From Tropicimonas sp. IMCC34043 (GTDB lineage: Bacteria; Pseudomonadota; Alphaproteobacteria; Rhodobacterales; Rhodobacteraceae): 64,000 bases of DNA. Of the stretch, positions 45,557 to 52,841 are shown piece after piece; the stretch's first letter is position 1; each line of letters opens with the position of its first letter. The DNA lies in the NCBI RefSeq assembly GCF_003390845.1, contig NZ_QMEK01000005.1:124001-188000 (forward strand). Direction: 5' to 3'. The notes below the pieces were generated by a model that ran no database searches, had not been told where the DNA came from, and saw only the letters and a list, made by a program, of their open reading frames with translations. The position numbers and the translations under genes are program-made.

Positions 45557-45957
45557 ATGATGCGCCACAGCGCCTCCTGGCGCGTGGACAAGTCGAACGA
45601 CGTGCATGACCTCATCCTCTGTATCACCGGAAGCGCCGCCTGCGAAATCGACGGGCACGCCATGCTTGTCCCTGCGAAAAGCCGGTTCCGCGGGCGGCGG
45701 ATCTCGGATCAGCAATACACCGGCATCGCGCAGCATTTTACGCTGGGCCGGTTCGGGAATGTCGACCTGATCTCGCCGAAGGATCTGCGCCCGGCCGTCC
45801 GGGTGGCGTATTCTCGAACCGCTCGTCCGGCACTGTCGCGATACCGCGCCCGCCCGTTCCTGGCCTTTCGACGGGTCCTCGCGCATGTTCACTTCGCTGG
45901 AAAACTTCGCTGAAGAGCCGTCAGCAGGTCATCGTTGCGTTCAGGACCCGGAGCTTG
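45557..45957 (+). pseudogene. Frameshifted remnant of an AraC-type regulator (cupin part)
   Basis: From 45557 the frame reads ASWRVDKSNDVHDLILCITGS, then GIAQHFTLGRFGNVDLIS, the pattern of the N-terminal ligand-binding part of AraC regulators. At about 45808 the family pattern moves to another frame, where RILEPLVRHCRDTAP continues it while the original frame turns to Arg/Ala-rich noise. No helix-turn-helix domain follows before fbp. The gene is therefore both frameshifted and truncated. The exact right end of the remnant is uncertain. Confidence 0.6.
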
Positions 45958-46064
45958 CCCGTGACCGCTTGATTCAGGGTGGCCGTCGATTCGTCCTCTC
46001 GTCAGCCGGGGTCCGGAACTGGTAGCATTGGTCAGGCCGCGCAAACCCAAGGAACAGGAAGCCC

Positions 46065-47102
46065 ATGCCACACGACCGTCCCACATTGCGACAATTCCTT
46101 CTGAAGGACTACCGGACCCATGGAACCGAAAAGGATCTGGTGTTCCTGCTGGAAGACATCGCGACGGCCTGCCGTGTCATCGCGAGCCGGATCAGGAACG
46201 GGTCCTTTGCCGGGGATCTCGGCAGTGCCGGCTCCACCAACATCCAGGGCGAGACGCAGAAACAGCTCGATGTGATCGCCAACGACGAATTCGAGGGCCA
46301 CTGCCGCAATTGCAGCCGGGTGGCGGCCCTGGTGTCCGAAGAGGTGGAGGACGTCATCTGGCTCAAGGCGACGCCGGCCGTCGGGGATTATATCGTGTAT
46401 TTCGATCCGCTTGACGGGTCCTCGAACCTCGATGTGAACCTGTCGGTGGGGTCGATCTTTTCGATCGTTCAGCTGACCGAGGCGATCGACGCATCGGACG
46501 ACCGCACGGTGCTGCGGCGTGGAACCGAACAGATCTGCGCGGGCTATGCCGTCTATGGCCCGGCGATGTCCTTTGTCATCACCACAGGGGCGGGCGTGCA
46601 TGGTTTCACCAACCATCTCGGGTCGGGCGAGTTCCGGCTTGTGTCGCGCGACATGACGATCCCGGAAGAGACCGACGAATTCGCGATCAATGCCTCCCGC
46701 CACTCCAGCTGGAACCAGCCGATCCGCCGGTATTTCGACGAATGCGTTGCCGGAAAGGATGGACCGCGGGGCAAGACGTTCAACATGCGTTGGACCGCGT
46801 CCATGGTGCTCGACATCCACCGAATTCTTACCCGCGGCGGCGTCTTCCTTTATCCCGACGACAGCGCCAACCGGGCGCAGGGCGGCAAGCTGCGCCTGCT
46901 CTACGAGGCGAACCCGATGGCGATGCTCATCGAGCAGGCCGGCGGACGCGCCACGACCGGCCGGGACCGCATTCTCGACGTCCAGCCAACCTCGAGCCAT
47001 CAGAGAGTGCCGGTCATTTTCGGATCGAAGGCCGAAGTCGAGCGGATCGAAGGGTACTTTGAGGAAAGCCCGGTGTCCGTGGGGGCGCAGGACCCGGTGT
47101 AG
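46065..47102 (+). CDS. fbp: Class I fructose-1,6-bisphosphatase
   Basis: It removes the 1-phosphate of fructose 1,6-bisphosphate in gluconeogenesis and, in CO2-fixing relatives, the Calvin cycle. The 345 residues carry the metal-site signature YFDPLDGSSNLDVN and GSIFSIV, the upstream acidic VSEEVEDVIWL, and the substrate-binding region near KLRLLYEANPMAMLIEQAGG. No cbb genes flank it, so gluconeogenesis is the simpler role. AGGAAG precedes the ATG. Confidence 0.96.
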   Translation: MPHDRPTLRQFLLKDYRTHGTEKDLVFLLEDIATACRVIASRIRNGSFAGDLGSAGSTNIQGETQKQLDVIANDEFEGHCRNCSRVAALVSEEVEDVIWLKATPAVGDYIVYFDPLDGSSNLDVNLSVGSIFSIVQLTEAIDASDDRTVLRRGTEQICAGYAVYGPAMSFVITTGAGVHGFTNHLGSGEFRLVSRDMTIPEETDEFAINASRHSSWNQPIRRYFDECVAGKDGPRGKTFNMRWTASMVLDIHRILTRGGVFLYPDDSANRAQGGKLRLLYEANPMAMLIEQAGGRATTGRDRILDVQPTSSHQRVPVIFGSKAEVERIEGYFEESPVSVGAQDPV

Positions 47103-47367
47103 GCCCCACTCTGCGAGGTCGGGTGGCCACCTGTTTCATGCCCTGTCGCATGTATCTGGCAGGGCGAGTGCCCGGAGGGGTCTTTTCGCATCCTATCAGA
47201 GGGCTGTGTGCCCTGTGCCTTTCGGATCGAAGCGCTGCACTGCGCCAGTTTGCGCGACCGGGCGGGAAGGTATGCGGTCTGGCGGGATCTCGCAGGCCTG
47301 CGGGCGGACCGGCCGGTTGACGTGAGGGCGGCGTCGCGTGGTGTCATCCCAGCACCGAGCGAAAGGA

Positions 47368-48588
47368 TCAGTCCGCCCGGGTGAGCCGCAGGATCTCGGA
47401 CGGATCCGAGCGGTTCTCGGTGAGCGCATAGACGGCACCATCGGGGCCGACTTTCACGTCGCGAACCCGCGCTCCGATTGGAACGCGGTCCTCAAAGGCG
47501 ACCCGATCGTCCTCCAGATGGACCACAACGACATCCCGGGTGACAAGCCCGCCGATCAGGAATGCGCCTTCCCATTCCGGAAACTCGGTGCCGTCGTAGA
47601 ACGCCATTCCCGAGGGGCCGATCACCGGATCCCAGTAGTAGACCGGTTGTTCGGTCGCCTCGGTCGCGGTGAGGCCTGCGCCGATCGGCGCTCCACTATA
47701 GTCGATGCCATAGGTCACCTCCGGCCAGCCATAGTTCCGGCCCGCTTCCGGGCGGTTCAGCTCATCGCCGCCACGGGGGCCATGTTCGACCGTCCAGAGC
47801 CTGCCCTCGCTATCGAGCGCCGCAGATTGCAGATTGCGGTGTCCAAGGCTCCAGATCTCGGGCAGGGCGCCTTCCTCAGCCACAAAGGGGTTGTCGGGCC
47901 AGGCAGTGCCCGAGCGGTCGATGCGGAAGATCTTGCCAAGACCGCTGGACAACTCCTGAGCCTGTCCGCGGACGGTGGCGTCCGAGCGTTCGCCGACCGT
48001 GACGAACAGCTCTCCCTCGGGACCGAACACAAGGCGCGAGCCGAAATGCGCCCGCCCGGCAAAGGTCGGGGTCTGGCGAAAGATGACGGACAGATCCTCG
48101 AGCTTGCCACCACCGGCGGTATCCAGCACCAGCCGGGCCGAGGCGACAGAAGTGCCGTTGCCGCCATCGCGAGGCTCGGAAAAGGAAAAGAAGATCCGGC
48201 CGGTTTCGGCAAAATCCGGCGCCAGCGCGACATCGAGCAACCCGCCCTGACCCGCGGCATCGACATCGGGCAGGCCCGACAGTTCGGGGCCAATGCTGCC
48301 GTCCATGGATATAACGTGCATTGCGCCGGCCTTGGCCGTCACCAGCATGCGCCCGTCGGGCAGGAACTCGAGCGCCCAGAGACGCGGCAGGCCCGTCACG
48401 ATGACCTCGGATGCAACTGTCGGCGAGGTTTCCGGTCGCGGTGCCCGCGTCTGGTCCGGGAACTGCGGCTGCTGATCGGGCGCATTCGCGGGGCCCGTCT
48501 CGACCGGGGCATTTTGTGCATTCGCGGGCAAACCAAAAGCCACCGCAGCGAGCATGGCGCCTGCGGTGAAGAGAACGCTGGAATTCAT
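47368..48588 (-). CDS. PQQ-type soluble sugar dehydrogenase
   Basis: Periplasmic six-bladed propeller enzyme of 406 residues, related to E. coli YliI and soluble glucose dehydrogenases. A signal peptide ends near LPANAQ (residue 25). Family segments are GLLDVALAPDF, GRAHFGSRLVF (with the catalytic-type His), WSLGHRNLQ and DPVIGPSGMAFY. AGGAGGATCGAG precedes ATG 48588. It lies 131 bases after the cytochrome b gene on the same strand and could pass electrons into that cytochrome chain. PQQ synthesis genes are not in the window. Confidence 0.88.
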   Translation of the reverse strand: MNSSVLFTAGAMLAAVAFGLPANAQNAPVETGPANAPDQQPQFPDQTRAPRPETSPTVASEVIVTGLPRLWALEFLPDGRMLVTAKAGAMHVISMDGSIGPELSGLPDVDAAGQGGLLDVALAPDFAETGRIFFSFSEPRDGGNGTSVASARLVLDTAGGGKLEDLSVIFRQTPTFAGRAHFGSRLVFGPEGELFVTVGERSDATVRGQAQELSSGLGKIFRIDRSGTAWPDNPFVAEEGALPEIWSLGHRNLQSAALDSEGRLWTVEHGPRGGDELNRPEAGRNYGWPEVTYGIDYSGAPIGAGLTATEATEQPVYYWDPVIGPSGMAFYDGTEFPEWEGAFLIGGLVTRDVVVVHLEDDRVAFEDRVPIGARVRDVKVGPDGAVYALTENRSDPSEILRLTRAD

Positions 48589-48719
48589 CTCGATCCTCCT
48601 TCTGTTTCCTGACCCTGCAGCGGTCATGCGCCCCGCTGCCCCAATTTCCGCCATTGGCCGCATGGCGCCAATTCGGAGCTTCGGACGGATCAACGCCGGC
48701 CGGGGAGTGCGGGCAAGGG

Positions 48720-49352
48720 TCAGTCCTCGTCCGCCTCGCCATGCGCGTCCCAGCCCGTGATCATCGCCTTGATCTGTGAGCTCACCGTCTCGCCCGTCGT
48801 GATCAGATACAAGTGAGAGATCAGGAAGGCGGCAATCAGGTAGGCAGCGGCGAGATGGACGGCATTGACCCACAGAACGGGCAGATCGCCCGGGAACAGG
48901 TCCGGGAACTTGCTGTAACCCCACAAGATCAGGCCGGAAATCCAGATAGCCGGTGCCATGATCACCTGGAAGGCCAGATAGACGATGGCCTGCAGCGGGT
49001 TGTACTTGCGCTTGGCGCTCGACCGAAACGGGTGCGGCGCACCGATGAAGATGCCGAAGGCATAGAACGAGACGGTCGCCCACAACCGGTCCGAGGTCGG
49101 CAGGTATTGCCGCCACTCCCCGGTCACGACATGCCAGAAGATCGCAAACGCCAGCAGAACGACGAGGGCGAAGGCGGCAAGGATGTGGAGGTTCAGCGCT
49201 CGCTCGAAGCCGAACAGGTGCCAGAACCCGTGGATCTCGAAGCCGGTCAGCAGCAGGAAGATGACGAGCGCCGCCTGCGACCAGTGCCAGACCCGCTCGA
49301 ACAGCGTGAAGATATAGACCCGTCCGGCTTTCGGTAGATCAATGTCAGTCAT
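48720..49352 (-). CDS. Cytochrome b (b561-like) membrane subunit
   Basis: This 210-residue protein with four predicted membrane helices has histidines suited to bind two hemes, in ERVWHWSQ, NLHILAAF, AVHLAAAY and FLISHLYL. The start ATG 49352 overlaps the end of the nine-heme cytochrome gene by 8 bases. As in related operons, it should anchor the periplasmic cytochromes and exchange electrons with quinol. Confidence 0.88.
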   Translation of the reverse strand: MTDIDLPKAGRVYIFTLFERVWHWSQAALVIFLLLTGFEIHGFWHLFGFERALNLHILAAFALVVLLAFAIFWHVVTGEWRQYLPTSDRLWATVSFYAFGIFIGAPHPFRSSAKRKYNPLQAIVYLAFQVIMAPAIWISGLILWGYSKFPDLFPGDLPVLWVNAVHLAAAYLIAAFLISHLYLITTGETVSSQIKAMITGWDAHGEADED

Positions 49353-51111
49353 GGCGGCGCCTCCGGTAGAACAGTCCAAATCCGACCCGGAGCATCGCAT
49401 GGATCAGCGAGGCGGCAAGCGTGGCAGCAAGGATCGTCAGCCCGGCCCAGTCGAGCATGGAAAATCCGTCGCGCCGGGGGACAAAGCCGCCGGGCAGGTC
49501 GGCCAGCAAACCGTCTGATGCGTGGCAGGCCTCGCAGGCGAGGGCCTGCTCGGCGGGCGCAACCATGTGATTGACCGGTATCATCTGCCGAACCTGGGCG
49601 AAGGCGACGTCGCCGCTGAACGGGAGGTCGGCGGCCTCCATTCCGGCCCCGACCGCCTTCTCCCAGTCGAAGCGGTTCCACAGCGCATCGCCACTGCGGC
49701 CGGAAAATTTCACCGACGCGATGTGCCGGTTCTCGGCATCGACGGGAATGACCGAGTGCATCACCTTGACGGGCGCGATCCGGGACTGGGCGTCCGACGC
49801 ATCGCCCGCGTAGGAGGCGATCCAGGGCGCGTTGGCGAAAGCGCGTTCGATGGCGTCGAGATCCATGCCGCCGTCGCCCGCGTCGGCCTCAGCCTCTGTT
49901 GCTGCCGGCTCTGGCAAGGCATCGCCCGGGCGGTGCGGGTCGAGCTGGCCGTTCGACCAGATCAGGGTCGGCCGGATGTCGTTGGCCGCCGCCAGATTGC
50001 CCTTTTCGGTCGAATAGGTGATCTGCCCGGTCTTGTCCTTGTCGACCATCGGCTTGCGGTCGCGTCCCAGTTTGCCGATGCTCGACCAGTCCCACAGGAT
50101 CCGCGTCGATGTCTCGCCGCGTGCAAGCGCCGGGATGTGGCAGGTCTCGCAGGCGACCCGGTCAATGTGCCGGTCAAGCCGCGCGCCGCTTGCGACTGCC
50201 TTGTGCGGCGTGGCGCTGTGGCAGCCCTGACAGGACGCCGCCGCCCCGGCCAGCGCCGGGCGGTCGGGGGCCGCACTGGGCGCGCCCTCGTAGCGGCTTC
50301 CCGCAATGGCGTGGTCGCGGGTGGTGTGGCAGGTGCTGCAGGTAAATCCGGCGCCGTCGGGCGCGGCTGCCATGTGCACGTCGAGCGTCGCGGCGGGATC
50401 TATCAGGTCGGCATTCAGATCGCCGTGTTTGACCCCGCCACCGCCGTCGGCATTGAAATGGCACGAACCGCAGCTTGCCCGCGTCGACGGGCCGACCGAC
50501 CGGGCCGCGATGGCCAGATCCTTGACCTCGGGTGTGTCGCCACGAGGCCGCTCGTCATGGCACATGGAACAGGCGGCACCGCCTTCGTGGAAATTGGCGA
50601 TGGACCATTGTCCGGTCGGCTCATGGCAGCTGAGGCAATCGACCGGCGCCACCGGCTCGCTTGATGCGTCAAACATCGCCGGGTCGTCGAACCGCGTGCC
50701 CGAGATATGGCACGAGGTGCAGGCGTCGAGGTTGGACGGGGTGGACAGCAGGAACCCGTTGGCGAGATGGCGCATGCCAAGCAGCCCCGCGTCGCCTTCC
50801 GCCGGCGCTTCGGCGGATGCAGGCGGCCAGGTCCAGGTGAAATGGATTGTGCCGTGGAGCTGCTCGGGCCCGGTGTTGTGGCACGACAGGCAGGCCTGAT
50901 TGACCTCCTCGGCATTCTTGAATGGCCCGGCCAATGCCTCGAACCGGCTGTGATCGGCGGTGGAGGTCGGGAGGGAAACAGATGTCGCCGAGAGGGGTGG
51001 CGCGTCCGGCGGCCCCTCCGATGCGCTCGTTTGCGCCGCGGTCGGCGAGGCGGTCGCCCCCGCCAGGCCGATGATCAGCGTCAGGCAGCGGAGCCAGGGC
51101 CCTGCCATCAT
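49345..51111 (-). CDS. Nine-CXXCH cytochrome c, octaheme tetrathionate reductase-like
   Basis: Exported multiheme cytochrome of about 588 residues, with signal peptide ending near SPTAAQ and a C-terminal membrane helix (about 555-578, WAGLTILAATLAASLIHAML). CXXCH motifs in order are CLSCH, CTSCH, CLSCH, CSMCH, CGSCH, CSTCH, CQGCH, CETCH and CEACH, nine in all. The layout resembles the octaheme tetrathionate reductase family, whose members reduce tetrathionate, nitrite or hydroxylamine in vitro. Physiological substrate here is unknown. ATG 51111 is chosen (GGAAAGGGG upstream); ATG 51135 is an alternative. It overlaps the cytochrome b gene. Confidence 0.85.
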   Translation of the reverse strand: MMAGPWLRCLTLIIGLAGATASPTAAQTSASEGPPDAPPLSATSVSLPTSTADHSRFEALAGPFKNAEEVNQACLSCHNTGPEQLHGTIHFTWTWPPASAEAPAEGDAGLLGMRHLANGFLLSTPSNLDACTSCHISGTRFDDPAMFDASSEPVAPVDCLSCHEPTGQWSIANFHEGGAACSMCHDERPRGDTPEVKDLAIAARSVGPSTRASCGSCHFNADGGGGVKHGDLNADLIDPAATLDVHMAAAPDGAGFTCSTCHTTRDHAIAGSRYEGAPSAAPDRPALAGAAASCQGCHSATPHKAVASGARLDRHIDRVACETCHIPALARGETSTRILWDWSSIGKLGRDRKPMVDKDKTGQITYSTEKGNLAAANDIRPTLIWSNGQLDPHRPGDALPEPAATEAEADAGDGGMDLDAIERAFANAPWIASYAGDASDAQSRIAPVKVMHSVIPVDAENRHIASVKFSGRSGDALWNRFDWEKAVGAGMEAADLPFSGDVAFAQVRQMIPVNHMVAPAEQALACEACHASDGLLADLPGGFVPRRDGFSMLDWAGLTILAATLAASLIHAMLRVGFGLFYRRRRHD

Positions 51112-51202
51112 GTTCGCCCCTTTCCAATAGTGCATTCCGTCGACAGAAACGGCCGCCGGGGCGGCCGCTTCGGTTGGTTCAGGCCTCAGGTCGCCCAGCC
51201 CG

Positions 51203-52504
51203 TCATTTCGGTCGCGCGCCGGACATCTCGACGCCGCTGCCGGCTGTCGACAGATCGGCGATGCTGTCCTGCATCAGTTGAAGAACGTAATAGGCATTGT
51301 GCGTGTAGGCGCCCGGGTCCTTCGCAACCACTTGGTAGTTATAGGCGGCCTTCAGCATCCGGGGCGTAAAGCCCTGGTAGCGGTTGGGGAACTTGGCCTC
51401 GCCTTCCTCGATCGCGCCGCTGCCGTCGCTGTCCTGGAAGAAGTAGGGATAGGCATCCTTGTCATAGGCAACCGCGGTGCCGACGACGTCCTTGCCATAG
51501 CCCTGAATGGCCAGAAGAAGCTGGTCATGAACGGTCTGGATCTCGGCATAGATACCTTCGCTGGTGTCGCCGTTGCCGTCAAAGTCCGCCTTCGAGGTGC
51601 GGATAAGCTGAAGCGATTTCTTGTCGTCTCCCACGACCTCGTCGTGGCATTCCGCGCAGGTGTTGACCTTCACCTTGAGGGTATGGGGGCTGTGGCAATC
51701 GTTGCAGGTCTGCGAATCCCGGTCATGGAAGTAATAGCCGGCATACTCCTGTCCGTCGTATTCGAAGCCACCATGGACCTCGCCGCCGAACCGGGTGGCG
51801 GCCGCTGCACGATAGTGGATGTTGACGAACTCGATCTCTGCCGAGGCCGTATCGTCGTTTGCCACACCAGCCTTCTCGATTGCCTCGTTGACCTGAACGG
51901 TCGAGGCGCGGCCGCCGTGGCAGGTCATGCAGCGCACGTCGGGGGTGAAGACCTCCTGCTCGACGCCAGAGGGAAAGGTCACGGAGGTCATGTGTTGGGA
52001 CACTTCGTTGTGGCATGCCATGCAGGCGATCCCCGGTGCGACCGCCGGATCGGGCGAATGCTTCACATCAACGACGCCAGCCGCGCTGCCGTCCGCGCCG
52101 AGATAATCCATGAAGCCCGCCGTCGAGTGACATTTCGAGCAGGTCTCCGGGATCATCTTGTCGTCTTCGGTATCCCAGTGGCGGAATGCCTCGCGGGTAA
52201 TATTGGCGTGGGGCGACTGGCGCCACAGATCGAGGTTCGGGATCTCGGGCATCAGGGTCGCCGGCGCGGGGATCGCAGAAGCGGCGCTGTCCTGGGCCTC
52301 GGCCATCGAATGACGCGTCATCCCGCTCCAACCGGCGAGCCCCGCCGCGAGGATCATCACCAGGGCAGCCCGTGCCAGAAATCCGGCTGGCAGCCTTCGG
52401 CCTTGCGCGCCTTCTACGCGGTCTGTGACCGCCCGCGTGAGGCCCGTACAGGCCGAGATGGCAAAAGTGACACTACCGCTGGCTGCTTCTGGCGCGCGTT
52501 CCAT
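51203..52504 (-). CDS. Membrane-anchored pentaheme cytochrome c with EF-hand-like loops
   Basis: This 433-residue protein has an N-terminal anchor or signal (about 40-60) and five CXXCH motifs: CSKCH, CMACH, CMTCH, CNDCH and CAECH. After the heme part it contains two acidic loops, DFDGNGDTSEG and DSDGSGAIEEGE, which match the calcium-binding EF-hand loop pattern. AGGGAGGAC precedes ATG 52504. It is first gene of the cytochrome operon, downstream of an FNR-like box. It probably relays electrons between the cytochrome b/nine-heme complex and a periplasmic partner. Confidence 0.83.
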   Translation of the reverse strand: MERAPEAASGSVTFAISACTGLTRAVTDRVEGAQGRRLPAGFLARAALVMILAAGLAGWSGMTRHSMAEAQDSAASAIPAPATLMPEIPNLDLWRQSPHANITREAFRHWDTEDDKMIPETCSKCHSTAGFMDYLGADGSAAGVVDVKHSPDPAVAPGIACMACHNEVSQHMTSVTFPSGVEQEVFTPDVRCMTCHGGRASTVQVNEAIEKAGVANDDTASAEIEFVNIHYRAAAATRFGGEVHGGFEYDGQEYAGYYFHDRDSQTCNDCHSPHTLKVKVNTCAECHDEVVGDDKKSLQLIRTSKADFDGNGDTSEGIYAEIQTVHDQLLLAIQGYGKDVVGTAVAYDKDAYPYFFQDSDGSGAIEEGEAKFPNRYQGFTPRMLKAAYNYQVVAKDPGAYTHNAYYVLQLMQDSIADLSTAGSGVEMSGARPK

Positions 52505-52841
52505 GCAACTGTCCTCCCTGGGTTTATCGTCGACTGTCGCGGACCTTCCCGATTGAAACCTTGATCCAGATCATGAGCCGGGCATAAGTATCCGTCAAAC
52601 ATATTGTATTTATTGAATAGTTTTCTTTTCCTCGATGCGCGGCAAGGCGCGAGGCAAGAGACTCCGACCTTCCGGTCTTCCTTCTGTTGGCCGGATATTT
52701 CCCGCGCCATTGCCAGCCGCGACCAGAAATCTGTCTCGACGGGGCATCGGAAGACGGCCCGCAGGCCTTGCGCGGCGGTCTAACCTATCCAGCAGCTGCG
52801 GCGCCTTTGGTCGTGCTGTTCCGAGCGCAATCGCCAAATCC
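52505..52841. promoter_or_regulatory. Control region of the multiheme cytochrome operon with an FNR-like box
   Basis: This gene-free 337-bp interval separates the cytochrome operon from the DyP gene. TTGATCCAGATCAT (52561-52574) matches the FNR consensus TTGAT-N4-ATCAA except for the last base and lies 57 bases before the cytochrome start. On the minus strand TTGACG (plus 52593-52598) and CATGAT (plus 52570-52575), 17 bases apart, form a possible promoter that the box overlaps. An A+T-rich tract (52600-52632) lies upstream. FnrL-type oxygen control is inferred. Confidence 0.6.
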
